From Neochlamydia sp. AcF84 (GTDB taxonomy: Bacteria > Chlamydiota > Chlamydiia > Chlamydiales > Parachlamydiaceae): DNA of 57,297 nucleotides. The notes beneath the pieces were generated by a model that was not told the origin of the DNA, searched no databases, and was given only the letters and a program-made list of their open reading frames with translations. The DNA lies in the NCBI RefSeq assembly GCF_011087585.1, contig NZ_VJOT01000082.1, positions 1-57,297 of the forward strand. Direction: 5' to 3'. A program made the position numbers and the translations under genes. Within the stretch, counting starts at the first letter, position 1. Each line of letters opens with the position of its first letter. Positions 19,905 to 29,110 of this stretch are shown here, piece after piece.

Positions 19905-20723
19905 ATTATCTCCTCTTTTTTATTTAATAATTATTATATTTTATATTAAAAAAATAAATAAAGCTAAATTTTAACAAATCAATTTAAATTATTTTATAAA
20001 ACAAAATTTAACATGGATTTTATTACAAAAACAAACCAGCAAAATATTTTTCTTCCTAATTTAGTGGATAATGTATTTCTCTTCAATGATTTTTATATTT
20101 TCCTTCTTAGCCTCTTTATTTTTTTAATCTAATCAAGAGACATTAGTTAAAGTATCCTTTAAAAGCAGCTAGCTGGATTTAATAATTTATAAATTATTAT
20201 ACTACGCTTTAAAAAATTTAGCCTGCATACCCAACCTTCTGAAAGATCCGCCTATGCTTAACAAAAGGGGCTTTATAAAGTACGTGAGTGCATAAAGAGT
20301 AGATGAAAAACGTATAATTTGCAAAAAAACTATAATAGTTAAATATAAGATTATAATGAAAAATTAATAAATATGTGATTAATTAAGCCCAAACCGCTAG
20401 AAAAAAGCTAGCTTTTTGGTTGAGTAATTAAGTGAAAGAGTTTGATGAGGGTAGGCAAGCTGATTTGAGCTAATCGCGATAAAGAATTGATAGAAAGATA
20501 GGTTCTGGCTTTCTAACTTCCCCCCAGGTTGCTTTAAAGCATCTTATTAAGAAAAAGTTTGATAGGGTAGATCGATTTAAATTTTACAGGTAGAAAATAT
20601 TATGCACCTCTTAATAAAGAGAAAACTTTTCATTTTATGGTTATTAACCTAGCAATTAGGATTGCAAAAAAAATTGTAGTGAGTTATCTTCCCTTATTAT
20701 TATCACTTTTATTCACAGCTTTT
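19905..20723. other. Non-coding stretch upstream of def
   Basis: About 730-820 bases of very AT-rich sequence between the phosphatase gene and def. It contains copy B of the dispersed repeat at 20196-20320. A frame upstream of def could extend that protein by 29 residues from 20637. Otherwise I see nothing coding. Confidence 0.5.
20196..20320 (+). repeat. Dispersed repeat, copy B
   Basis: The counterpart of 8186-8311: ACCTTCTGAAAGAT, a CAAAAGGGGCTTTATAAAGTA block and an ATAAAGAGTAGAT block align with copy A, with scattered substitutions and one- to four-base gaps. It lies about 400 bases upstream of the def start and faces the same way as copy A. Confidence 0.6.
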
Positions 20724-21260
20724 ATGATTTTACAGCTTGCCTACTATGGAGATCCTATTCTTCGTAAAAAAACGGAGACCATTAAAGAAATTAATTCTGA
20801 TTTACGCCAGCTTGCAGCCAATATGTTAGATACGATGTATGCAGAAAAAGGCATTGGGTTGGCAGGCCCTCAAGTCCGCCAATCTATTGCTATATTTGTT
20901 ACCTGCGTCCCTACTTATATCAATGATGAGACTAGCCTTCCTGGAGTGGAAAGAATTTTTATTAATCCTAAAATTCTTTCCTATAGCGAAGAGAGCGACA
21001 CATTACCAGAGGGCTGTCTTTCTATTCCTAAAGTTTCAGGGTTAGTTACGCGCCCTCTAAAAATTGTGGTACAAGCGATGGATTTAGATGCCAAAACATT
21101 TACCGAAGAATTTGTAGGTTATGAAGCTCGCTGCATTTTACACGAAAATGATCATCTCAATGGAAAATTATTTATTGATCGCATGGCAAGCCGAACAGAC
21201 CGTCAGAATATAGAATCTAAACTTCGAGAAATTAAAAGGAAATATTCTTTTAAAAGCTAA
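20724..21260 (+). CDS. def: Peptide deformylase
   Basis: About 178 residues from the ATG at 20724 (MILQLAYYGDPILRKK), which matches the usual family start. It removes the formyl group from the N-terminal Met of new proteins, using a metal bound by one Cys and two His. The three family motifs are present: GIGLAGPQV (family GxGLAAPQ), EGCLSIP (Cys ligand) and HENDHLNG (HExxH-type; Asn at the variable third place). An in-frame upstream ATG at 20637 would add 29 residues including a hydrophobic segment. Neither start has a good ribosome-binding site, so a membrane-anchored form cannot be excluded. Confidence 0.92.
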   Translation: MILQLAYYGDPILRKKTETIKEINSDLRQLAANMLDTMYAEKGIGLAGPQVRQSIAIFVTCVPTYINDETSLPGVERIFINPKILSYSEESDTLPEGCLSIPKVSGLVTRPLKIVVQAMDLDAKTFTEEFVGYEARCILHENDHLNGKLFIDRMASRTDRQNIESKLREIKRKYSFKS

Positions 21261-21545
21261 ATTTTATATATTTTAGCTGGCTTTCAAAAGCCTGTACTTT
21301 TATAAAATTGCTCCGCCTCCAAGGCGCTATCATAAATTCTACAAGGTTGTTCATAAGAGAAAGCTAAAAAACTGCTCCCTTTTCTCCTATTAAAACTTTG
21401 CAAAAAGGCAAAATTTAGCTCTTTATCGAATAAGCAATTTTTATAAAAGCTAAGACCTCCTTTTTCTCTAAAACACCTATAGAGGTAGTTTTTTGAAGTG
21501 TGTCCTTTGCAAAAATTGTTAAAACTGATCAAGGCAGGAGTAAAA

Positions 21546-21995
21546 ATGTTTTCCCCAGACACTATACGTGACGGAATGGATACAACCCATCGTCCTGCCT
21601 TGCTGAATAACAAACCTCTTTTTCAAACTCAGCTAAATTTTAAAATTTTATCACTCACTCCTCTTATAGGCAAATTTGTTACCAAATATATCCTCAAGAC
21701 CCTTGACAAAGAACTTCGAGAAGTAAATGTAAATAATAATTTACGTAGAAATTCTCTTTATAATATACGGCTTTATTACAGTAAGATTGAACAATATCAT
21801 GATTCTAGCCTGGTGTCGAATCTAGCAAGCTTAGTAGCAATTATCGCTCTGGTCACTTTAGTCGCCTCCAAAATTATTTTCATCGCAGCGACTTGCCTAG
21901 TGGCAGGAGCAGTTTTCGGTGTCCTTATGGCTGCCCCCTTGCGGCAGATTAAATGGATTGATCAGTCGATAAAGCAGATTAATCAAGAGATATGA
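21546..21995 (+). CDS. Small Inc-like membrane protein, unrecognised
   Basis: 149 residues from the ATG at 21546, chosen because GGAG ends 5 nt before it; a GTG further upstream at 21498 has no such site. The N-terminal half is polar (MFSPDTIRDGMDTTHRP). The C-terminal part (about 98-140) is one long hydrophobic region of about 45 residues, best read as two helices in a hairpin, with a short basic tail (LRQIKWIDQSIKQINQEI). A bilobed hydrophobic hairpin is the hallmark of inclusion membrane proteins, but a plain small membrane protein is equally possible. I recognise no family. Confidence 0.6.
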   Translation: MFSPDTIRDGMDTTHRPALLNNKPLFQTQLNFKILSLTPLIGKFVTKYILKTLDKELREVNVNNNLRRNSLYNIRLYYSKIEQYHDSSLVSNLASLVAIIALVTLVASKIIFIAATCLVAGAVFGVLMAAPLRQIKWIDQSIKQINQEI

Positions 21996-21998
21996 AAG

Positions 21999-22028
21999 CA
22001 TGCATAAAGTTTATAAACTTTATGCATG
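21999..22028. terminator. Perfect 30-nt palindrome, bidirectional terminator
   Basis: A fully self-complementary 30-base sequence beginning CATGCATAAAGTTTA lies between the convergent 21546 gene and secG, 4 nt from the former's stop. GAAGCTTTTTAT follows on the plus strand, giving a U-rich tail for rightward transcripts. The position and symmetry fit a terminator shared by both genes. Confidence 0.65.
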
Positions 22029-22040
22029 AAGCTTTTTATA

Positions 22041-22337
22041 TTAATGAGCTTCGGTGTTTTCTAGGGTAAATGGCACGCTTGGCACCTGCTTGGCACGGCC
22101 TATGGCATTAGTCCATAAAGAGAGAATAATACAAGCAGCAAAAAAGATTACGGCTAGCCAAGCAGTAAATTTTTTCAAAACGTCAGCGGTAGATGTTCCA
22201 AATAATGATTCGCTTGCTTCCCCCCCAAAAGAGGCTCCTAGCCCTGAGCTTTTGCTTTCTTGGATCAAAATGACAAAGCACAATAAAGCACATAGCATCA
22301 TGAAAAAAACCATAGTGGTGTAATATAAAAATGTCAT
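22041..22337 (-). CDS. secG: Protein translocase subunit SecG
   Basis: A 98-residue inner-membrane protein with two hydrophobic helices (about 5-27 and 56-76) joined by a glycine-rich cytoplasmic loop (QESKSSGLGASFGGEASESLFG). This layout and the loop motif are diagnostic of SecG, the small stimulating subunit of the SecYEG channel. Its ATG overlaps the tpiA stop (ATGA), so the two are translationally coupled. Confidence 0.92.
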   Translation of the reverse strand: MTFLYYTTMVFFMMLCALLCFVILIQESKSSGLGASFGGEASESLFGTSTADVLKKFTAWLAVIFFAACIILSLWTNAIGRAKQVPSVPFTLENTEAH

Positions 22338-23125
22338 TTAATCATCCCTTCTTCATAAATAGAGTTATAACAATTAATAATTTGAGCAAAATCTTTTGCT
22401 GAAAGAGAAGCTCCCCCTACCAGTAAACCATCAACATCGGGCTGCTCTAAAAATTTTTTTGCATTTTCTGGTTTCACCGCTCCCCCGTACTGAATAATAA
22501 TCTGCTCAGCAGCTTTTTCACCCCAGCCTTCTTTTATTAACTGGCGGCAAAATGCTTGCGCTTCTTGGGCAGTTTCAACTCCTGCGGGTTGAGGCATACC
22601 TATAGCCCATATAGGCTCGTAGGCTATAATAATATGTTTGAGCTGTTCTGCTGAAATATCCGTCAGCCCCTCTTTGAGCTGTCTAGCCAGCACTTCATGA
22701 GTCTGTTGCGCCTCTCTCTCTTTTTTTGATTCACCCACGCAAAAAATTACTTGTAAATTATCCTGTAAAGCCCTTTTAACCTTTTTATTGATAAGGACAT
22801 CTGTTTCATGGAAAAGGCGCCGCCGCTCGGAGTGACCTACGATCACAAATTCGGCCCCTGCATCTTTTAGCATTTTCCCGGCAATTTCCCCGGTAAAAGC
22901 CCCTTCAGATGCATCATTTATGTTTTGGGCTCCCACGACTAAAACAGTATCTTTTGCTGCTTCTGAAGTTGCTTTAATAGCAGTAAAAGGTACCGCTAAA
23001 TAAATTTGGGCTTGAGGGGTATTAAGTAGTGACACTAGCTCTTGAATAAAAGCTATAGCCTCCTCAATTGTTTTATACATTTTCCAATTGCCAGCAATGA
23101 CTACTGGACGGCTTGCGGACGTCAT
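22334..23125 (-). CDS. tpiA: Triosephosphate isomerase
   Basis: 263 residues from the ATG at 23125, which has AAGGA just upstream; an in-frame ATG at 23182 lacks support. It interconverts dihydroxyacetone phosphate and glyceraldehyde 3-phosphate in glycolysis. Active-site elements: NWKMYK (Lys), VGHSERR (His), AYEPIWAIG (catalytic Glu), and the phosphate-binding YGGAVKPEN and GGASL. It forms a two-gene operon with secG and diverges from xseA. Its product feeds dxs, which lies nearby. In Chlamydia, tpi also neighbours xseA (from memory). Confidence 0.95.
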   Translation of the reverse strand: MTSASRPVVIAGNWKMYKTIEEAIAFIQELVSLLNTPQAQIYLAVPFTAIKATSEAAKDTVLVVGAQNINDASEGAFTGEIAGKMLKDAGAEFVIVGHSERRRLFHETDVLINKKVKRALQDNLQVIFCVGESKKEREAQQTHEVLARQLKEGLTDISAEQLKHIIIAYEPIWAIGMPQPAGVETAQEAQAFCRQLIKEGWGEKAAEQIIIQYGGAVKPENAKKFLEQPDVDGLLVGGASLSAKDFAQIINCYNSIYEEGMIK

Positions 23126-23470
23126 GAATTTCCTTTTTTTAAAAGTGATATTATCATTTTTTCTACCTAAAAAGCAAGCCATGCCTACGAATGTTTTGCT
23201 TCATCTTAAGAGGAATAGTATAAGGCACACAATTTAAGGAAAATGAATAATCATATACTTTATTCTACCACCAATCTTTTTAACTTAATGAGGTTTATTA
23301 AGTTTCTTTTTTGCTCTTGAATGCACTTTTCTTTTTCTAGCATACACAACATTTTATAGCCAAACCACGAAGGGAGAGATAAAATTACCTAGCCTCTCTT
23401 TTCTCTTAAATACAAACTTCTTTATACTCTATATTACCTTAAGAAAAAATAGGATATAAATTTCATTTCC
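23126..23470. other. Divergent promoter region tpiA/xseA
   Basis: 345 bases between the starts of tpiA and xseA. No gene is present, and promoters for both directions must lie here. I could not single out convincing -35/-10 pairs. Confidence 0.5.
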
Positions 23471-24826
23471 ATGAATCTCCCCACCTCAGAACCAGTAGTT
23501 TTATCTGTCACCCAATTGACTCAGGCAATCAAACTGTCTTTAGAAGGCACTTTCCCCAATGTATGGTTACAAGGAGAAATTAGCAACTGTAAACCTCATT
23601 CTTCTGGGCATATATATTTCTCTCTTAAGGATGCCCATGCGCAGATCAACGCTATCATCTGGCGGCAAGAAGCTGCTTTATTGCGATCCCCTCCCAAAGA
23701 CGGTATGCAAGTTTTAGTTAGGGGGGCAATTAATGTCTATCCTACACGAGGAAATTATCAGATTGTGATCTATGAGATGAAGCCAGTAGGCCTGGGAGAG
23801 TTATTGATAAAGCTAGAAGAACTAAAACAAAAAATTCATCGCTTTGGATGGTTTAAAAAAGAGCATAAAAAGTCCCTTCCTTGCATGCCTAATCGTATAG
23901 GTATAATTACTAGTCCTACAGGAGCAGCTATTCAAGATATTCTAAACATTTTAACAAGACGTTCGGGAGGGCTTAACCTTCTTATTAATCCGGTGCGAGT
24001 TCAAGGCGAAGAAGCAGCACAGGAAATCGCCCAAGCGATCCATTTTTTTAATGAGCATAATTTAGTAGATGTAATAATTGTAGGCCGAGGAGGGGGAAGT
24101 ATTGAAGATTTGTGGTGCTTTAACCAAGAAATTGTAGCGGAAGCAATTTTTTATAGCCAAATCCCCATTATTTCTGCAGTAGGACACGAGACAGATCATT
24201 GCATTGCCGATTATGTTGCTGATGTTCGCGCTCCTACGCCTTCTGCAGCTGCAGAAATCGTCATTGCTGATAAACTTGAGCAACTTAAACACTTAGAACA
24301 AATAAAAAAAAGGCTTACGCAAAACATTTCTCACAAAGTGCTTCAATCCAGGCAACACTTAAGCGCATTTCTTAAGCAGCCGATGCTTTCTTCGCCTTAT
24401 TATCTGTTAGGACCGTGGATCCAAAGGCTGGATGATAACCGTCAGCAGCTCGATTATTTAATCAAGCAAAAAATTTTTAGTCTTCGCCTTATCTTAGAAG
24501 CTTCTAATAAAAGGCTGCAAACTCTCAAACCTTCATCTCAAATTGTATACTTGCAAGAGAAAATAAAATATTGGGATAAAAATATTTACCATCAAATAAG
24601 GCATATTATAGATTCCAAAAAAGAGCAATTAGAAAGTATTTCAGTAGCTTTGCACCTAATCAATCCTAAAAACCTTTTAACCAAAGGTTATTCTATTCTC
24701 TTTTCTGAAAAGGATGATTCAGTTATAACTTCCGTAACTAACATCCATAAGAATCAAGACCTTCGGATATATTTATCAGATGGGGAAGTTCTTTCAACTG
24801 TAAAGGAAATTAAAGCCAGTGAATGA
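23471..24826 (+). CDS. xseA: Exodeoxyribonuclease VII large subunit
   Basis: 451 residues. The N-terminal OB-fold domain ([35 protein letters not shown]) is followed by the catalytic domain with [33 protein letters not shown] and [28 protein letters not shown], and then a coiled-coil C-terminus. With XseB it degrades single-stranded DNA into oligonucleotides. It overlaps xseB by 8 nt and is the first gene of an xseA-xseB-dxs-nadK operon. Confidence 0.95.
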   Translation: MNLPTSEPVVLSVTQLTQAIKLSLEGTFPNVWLQGEISNCKPHSSGHIYFSLKDAHAQINAIIWRQEAALLRSPPKDGMQVLVRGAINVYPTRGNYQIVIYEMKPVGLGELLIKLEELKQKIHRFGWFKKEHKKSLPCMPNRIGIITSPTGAAIQDILNILTRRSGGLNLLINPVRVQGEEAAQEIAQAIHFFNEHNLVDVIIVGRGGGSIEDLWCFNQEIVAEAIFYSQIPIISAVGHETDHCIADYVADVRAPTPSAAAEIVIADKLEQLKHLEQIKKRLTQNISHKVLQSRQHLSAFLKQPMLSSPYYLLGPWIQRLDDNRQQLDYLIKQKIFSLRLILEASNKRLQTLKPSSQIVYLQEKIKYWDKNIYHQIRHIIDSKKEQLESISVALHLINPKNLLTKGYSILFSEKDDSVITSVTNIHKNQDLRIYLSDGEVLSTVKEIKASE

Positions 24827-25070
24827 AAAAGACCTTAGCTTTGAAGCCGCTTTTGTACGGCTGGAAGAAATTTTAGAGAAAATGAATTCAGGGGCAATTA
24901 GCTTAGATGAATCATTAAAGCTATATGAAGAAGCCGATAGGCTTATTTCTAGCTGCCAAAAGAGGCTATTAGAAGCAGAGCGTAAAATTGAAATATTAGT
25001 GAAAAATCGTAATGGTGAGGTAGTATTAGATCCAGATAAAAAGCCACTCACGCAAGAATTTAATTCATAG
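24819..25070 (+). CDS. xseB: Exodeoxyribonuclease VII small subunit
   Basis: 83 residues with the family core [18 protein letters not shown]... [34 protein letters not shown], a helical hairpin that binds XseA. The start is GTG inside the last codons of xseA (8-nt overlap), which implies coupled translation. The length is normal for the family. Confidence 0.93.
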   Translation: MNEKDLSFEAAFVRLEEILEKMNSGAISLDESLKLYEEADRLISSCQKRLLEAERKIEILVKNRNGEVVLDPDKKPLTQEFNS

Positions 25071-25089
25071 TAAGGAAAGAAACAATAAA

Positions 25090-26991
25090 ATGAGCACGAC
25101 TATCCTGGAGACAATTCAATCCCCCGAAGACATAAAACCGCTTCCTTTAGCCGCCTTAAACACGCTTGCAGATGAGATCAGACGGCGTATTATTGAGGTC
25201 ATGTCAATTAATGGAGGGCATCTTGCTTCCAATTTAGGAGCTATTGAACTAACTCTTGCCTTACATAAAGCATTTTCTTCCCCTGTGGACAAATTTTTAT
25301 GGGATGTAAGCCACCAGACCTACACGCACAAAATTTTAACGGGACGCAATCAACTATTTCCCACCATCCGCCAGTACAAAGGATTGTGCGGCTTTAGCCA
25401 TCCTAAAGAATCCCCCCATGATCACTTTTATGCAGGACATGCTGGTACCGCGCTATCCTTAGGTTTGGGGCTGGCAAAAAACCGCGATCTAACCAAGCGT
25501 TCTGAGTATATCCTCCCTATTATTGGCGACGCTACCCTTACCTGCGGCTTATCTTTAGAAGCATTAAATAATATTCCTCGAGATTTAAAACGTTTTATTG
25601 TGATCTTAAATGACAATGAAATGTCCATCTCTAAAAATGTAGGCGCTATTACGCGAATTTTAAGTCGTTTACTTAGCAACCCAACTACCGATAAGATTTA
25701 TCAAGAGCTAGATACTCTGGTTTCAAAAATCCCTAGCTATGGACCTTTTTTGGCCAAACAGAGCCATAAAATTACTGAATCAATGAAAAATTTAGTAAGC
25801 CCTGCGGCTTTCTTTGAGCATTACGGACTTTCTTATATCGGTCCCATTGATGGCCATGATATCAAAAAAATGGTAGAAGTTTTTGAAGAAATTAAAGATG
25901 CAAAATGGCCTGTCCTTCTCCATATATTAACTAATAAAGGGCAAGGCATGGAAGAAGCCGTTAAAAATCCCATTTCTTATCATGGAGCTCGGCCCTTCAA
26001 CCCAGGCACAGGTAAATTTTTACCAGCATTAACCGCCAAACTTACTTTTCCAAAAATTTTTGGAAGCCATCTTTTAAAGATGGCTGAAAACGATCCGAGT
26101 GTAGTGGCCGTCACACCTGCTATGTCTGCAGGTTCATGTTTAGAAGACTTTATGAAGAAATTTCCTGAGCGTTGTCATGATGTCGGAATTGCCGAATCTC
26201 ATGCAATTACTTATTGTGGAGGCTTAGCATATGGTCGTAAAATGAAGGTATTTGCCTCTATTTATGCGACCTTTCTTCAAAGAGCTTTAGATAATGTCTT
26301 TCACGATGTATGTCTACAAGAGCTCCCTGTCATCTTTGCCGTAGATAGAAGTGGAATTTCAGGCCCCGACGGCGCTACTCATCATGGAATTTATGATCTT
26401 TCATTTTTAAATGCTATGCCCAATATGATCATCAGTCAGCCTCGTGATGGCCATATGTTACGCGAGCTGATGGAATCAGCACCTATATGGGGCCATCCAG
26501 CTGCGATACGTTATCCTAATATGGTTACAGAAGATAGGGAAGAACCTTTAAATTACCGCTTTCCCGGGAAAGGAGAAATTCTAGCGGAAGGTGAAGATAT
26601 TTTAATTATTTCTTTAGGACATATGAATACTATAGCCTTTCAAGTACGTGAGATTCTCCAACAGCAAGGCTATCATCCTACTATTATGGACCCTATTTTT
26701 GTAAAACCTTTAGATGCAGATCTTATTTGTAAATTGCTGATGTCTCATCAAAAAATTGTCACTTTAGAAGAACATTCTGTCGCTTCGGGAATGGGTAATG
26801 TTATCAATCATTTTTTACTTTCTAATGGCTATACAAATATTCAAGTATTAAATTTCGGTATCCCAGAAATTTTTCTTGATCAAGGGAGCCATGCAGATAT
26901 TATCCAGGAAATTGGTTTAACCGCACCCCAAATTGCTCAACGTATTCTCTTACATTTTTCCTTGCAAACAACTCAGAAAGCTCACGCTTAA
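25090..26991 (+). CDS. dxs: 1-deoxy-D-xylulose-5-phosphate synthase
   Basis: A 633-residue thiamine-diphosphate enzyme that joins pyruvate and glyceraldehyde 3-phosphate, the first step of the MEP isoprenoid pathway. Domains: N-terminal TPP-binding ([46 protein letters not shown]), pyrimidine-binding ([45 protein letters not shown]) and C-terminal transketolase domain. The TPP motif reads GDA rather than GDG, a mild variant. AAGGAAAG precedes the ATG. It makes precursors for the prenyl diphosphate synthase at 37777 and takes substrate from the tpiA step. Confidence 0.95.
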   Translation: MSTTILETIQSPEDIKPLPLAALNTLADEIRRRIIEVMSINGGHLASNLGAIELTLALHKAFSSPVDKFLWDVSHQTYTHKILTGRNQLFPTIRQYKGLCGFSHPKESPHDHFYAGHAGTALSLGLGLAKNRDLTKRSEYILPIIGDATLTCGLSLEALNNIPRDLKRFIVILNDNEMSISKNVGAITRILSRLLSNPTTDKIYQELDTLVSKIPSYGPFLAKQSHKITESMKNLVSPAAFFEHYGLSYIGPIDGHDIKKMVEVFEEIKDAKWPVLLHILTNKGQGMEEAVKNPISYHGARPFNPGTGKFLPALTAKLTFPKIFGSHLLKMAENDPSVVAVTPAMSAGSCLEDFMKKFPERCHDVGIAESHAITYCGGLAYGRKMKVFASIYATFLQRALDNVFHDVCLQELPVIFAVDRSGISGPDGATHHGIYDLSFLNAMPNMIISQPRDGHMLRELMESAPIWGHPAAIRYPNMVTEDREEPLNYRFPGKGEILAEGEDILIISLGHMNTIAFQVREILQQQGYHPTIMDPIFVKPLDADLICKLLMSHQKIVTLEEHSVASGMGNVINHFLLSNGYTNIQVLNFGIPEIFLDQGSHADIIQEIGLTAPQIAQRILLHFSLQTTQKAHA

Positions 26992-27000
26992 GGTATAGAC

Positions 27001-27852
27001 ATGCATATTGCGCTTTTTCCTAATATGATAAAAAAAACATCAGGGGAAATTGCGCAGCAAATTGCTGCTTTTCTTAAAAAAAGAAACGCGTGTGTTTATG
27101 CGGAAGATGAGATAGCTGATGAGGTTGATGCAGCCCGCCTATCAAGTATTTCGCCTGAAAAGATTGATTATATTATTTCTTTAGGCGGTGATGGAACTAT
27201 TCTTCGTGTGATTCAACGTCATCCCGAACTAACAGCACCTCTAATGGCCATCAATTTTGGTGGCTTAGGATTTATGGCCGACATACCTATTCAGGAAACT
27301 TATCAAAGTCTTGAAAACCTTTTAGCAAATAAAATGGTTATAAGTGAACGCATGATGATGGCTGGGAGAACAGAGGATAATCGAACATGCTATGCTGTGA
27401 ATGACATTATTTTCCACCGGGCTGAAAATCTTTCCCTTATCGAAATTTCAATTTTTGTCGATGACATTTATTTAAATACTTACTGCGCCGATGGAATTAT
27501 TGTGGCAACACCTAGTGGTTCTACAGCTTACTCGATGGCCGCAGGAGGCCCTATTTTAGCTCCTAACTTAAGAGCTTTTGTCATTACTCCTATCTGTCCT
27601 CACACTACTTCCAATCGCCCTATTGTCCTTCTACCCTCGCATCAAATCCGTATTGAATACATAAGCAAACTCAAACCCATTGAAGTTACTTATGATGGAT
27701 TTTCTAGCTTCCGAATGAAAACTGGGGAAAAATTTTATTTAAGTTGTGCTAAAAAAAAGTTTCGCTTGGTTAACCTGCTCCATCATGATTTTTACTCTAC
27801 ACTGCGTTCTAAGCTGGGTTGGTCAGGAAAATTGAAGACAGATGAAATATGA
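27001..27852 (+). CDS. nadK: NAD kinase
   Basis: A 283-residue ATP-NAD kinase that makes NADP+. Motifs: LGGDGTILRVI (GGDGT), NFGGLGFMAD, VNDIIFHR, and CADGIIVATPSGSTAYSMAAGGPI. It follows dxs by 9 nt and is probably the last gene of the xseA operon. NADPH is required by later MEP-pathway steps and by FolD-linked metabolism. Confidence 0.95.
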   Translation: MHIALFPNMIKKTSGEIAQQIAAFLKKRNACVYAEDEIADEVDAARLSSISPEKIDYIISLGGDGTILRVIQRHPELTAPLMAINFGGLGFMADIPIQETYQSLENLLANKMVISERMMMAGRTEDNRTCYAVNDIIFHRAENLSLIEISIFVDDIYLNTYCADGIIVATPSGSTAYSMAAGGPILAPNLRAFVITPICPHTTSNRPIVLLPSHQIRIEYISKLKPIEVTYDGFSSFRMKTGEKFYLSCAKKKFRLVNLLHHDFYSTLRSKLGWSGKLKTDEI

Positions 27853-28247
27853 ATACTCTTAGAAAACCCTCCAATTTCTTCATTATTTTCCTTCTTTTAT
27901 AATTTTTTAATACTTCTATATTTACTCTTCAAGCATAATAGCAATCAAGAAACTGTCTTTTTTAAGGCACTATTTTTGAATCTTAACAAGGCATCTATTA
28001 AAATTAGTTTCAAGCTAAAAAAAATTTAAGCATTTGTTTTTAAGAAGATTATGAAAATTTTATCCCCAAAAATTGATGAAACTAAAGATTCTAGTGGAAA
28101 GTTTATTAGCTAATGCGTATCTAAAAAGGGTAAATCCTTTTTTTTCGAAGTATACAAATTGTAGTACGGAAAGGAATGAGACAAAAAAAATTACCTAATC
28201 AATAATGATGGTGCAAAGTAAATTAAATTTAAACCCAAGGAGTTAGT
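27853..28247. other. Non-coding leader region before the omc cluster
   Basis: 395 AT-rich bases after nadK. No gene is seen. It should hold the promoter of the cysteine-rich protein genes, which in Chlamydia are expressed late in development, but I could not identify a clear promoter or terminator. Confidence 0.5.
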
Positions 28248-28448
28248 ATGAAACAAGCTATAAAATTCTTTTCATCAATGGCCTTATTTGTAAGTGTAGT
28301 TGCATTAACGAGCTGCTGTGGAAATCGTGCTGGCTATGAGACATGTGCAAAACCTTGCTCTCCACAGCCCTACTATACCAAGCCTTATGTTAAAAATGCT
28401 CCTAGACCATGTGCTCCAGCACCAGTCTGTGACCCTGTTTGCTATTAA
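28248..28448 (+). CDS. omcA: Small cysteine-rich outer membrane lipoprotein, OmcA-like
   Basis: 66 residues. A lipoprotein signal peptide ends at lipobox LTSC (Cys23), and the mature part is rich in Cys and Pro (CCGNRAGYETCAKPCSPQP... PRPCAPAPVCDPVC). This matches the small cysteine-rich lipoprotein of chlamydial outer membranes, which is disulfide-linked to OmcB and to other envelope proteins in elementary bodies. AAGGAG precedes the ATG by 5 nt. It lies upstream of omcB as in Chlamydia, with a second OmcA-like gene between. Confidence 0.85.
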   Translation: MKQAIKFFSSMALFVSVVALTSCCGNRAGYETCAKPCSPQPYYTKPYVKNAPRPCAPAPVCDPVCY

Positions 28449-28521
28449 GAAATTAAGTAAAAAACTAAGCATTTTCTTAAATTGCGATTAATGACTATTG
28501 AAACAAAATAGAAGGAAAAAA

Positions 28522-28707
28522 ATGAAAAGAATCTTTAACTTATTATCTTTAGCAATAGTGGCCACAGCATTAACTGGCTGTGGTTGCGGCTGGTGGTCTA
28601 ACAGCGAGACTGACACTTCATGTGCTCCAAGAATCTGTGAGCCTCGTCAAGCACCTTCCCCCTATATTTGGGAGAATACTACCAATAGTGATACAACCTA
28701 TTATTAG
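28522..28707 (+). CDS. Second small cysteine-rich lipoprotein, OmcA-like paralogue
   Basis: 61 residues from the ATG at 28522, which has GAAGGA upstream; a TTG at 28498 lacks a site. The signal peptide ends at lipobox ALTGC (Cys20), followed by GCGWW and a short mature part with CAPRICEPRQAPSPY. It resembles the first OmcA-like protein in size, lipobox and Cys/Pro content but has fewer cysteines (five in all, counting the lipidated one) and Trp and Tyr residues instead. Presumably it is a duplicated and diverged partner of OmcB. Confidence 0.78.
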   Translation: MKRIFNLLSLAIVATALTGCGCGWWSNSETDTSCAPRICEPRQAPSPYIWENTTNSDTTYY

Positions 28708-29110
28708 TTATGATTCCGGCAGCTGTAAGGCTGTCGGGACCTAATGGGTGTCACAATAATTGCCCCTTTTCATGGCTTAGGCCTTAACTTAAGCTAAAAA
28801 AAAGGGCGATTAAACTAAACGACATATAAATATGTTAAATGCAGAGATAAACAAGGAAAAGCAGAATCGAAGGGATCTCAATATATTTTGAGCCAGTCGA
28901 AGCCATCATTAGATTAAGGTTTGAGATTAAATGATAAGCTCTTAGATCCATGATAACTTATCGCTAAAATTCACGAACACGCTCTCTACAATAAAAAATA
29001 GTGAAGGTTTTGTTCAATCGTGTTATATACATCTACTGCAGAAACGAGATTAGACCAACATTTAAGTTATTTAATCTACTATGACCAAAAACAAACGAAA
29101 GGAGTCATCA
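28708..29110. other. Spacer between the small lipoprotein genes and omcB, with hairpin
   Basis: About 400 bases without a gene. An 8-bp stem with one G-U pair (CCGGCAGC at 28716-28723 with GCTGTCGG at 28730-28737) follows the small lipoprotein stop but has no U tract, so it may be an attenuator or processing hairpin that lowers omcB transcription relative to omcA. A second loose dyad runs from GCCCCTTTT (about 28763) to AAAAGGGC (about 28800). In Chlamydia omcA and omcB have separate transcript levels. Confidence 0.4.

Noticed and set aside
21284-21613. 109-residue minus-strand frame after def
   Set aside because: It overlaps the better supported 21546 gene on the other strand and has no ribosome-binding site.
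25090-26991. GDA instead of GDG in the TPP motif of Dxs as a sign of an inactive enzyme
   Set aside because: All other catalytic segments are intact and divergent Dxs motifs occur in chlamydiae; a single Gly to Ala change there is tolerable.
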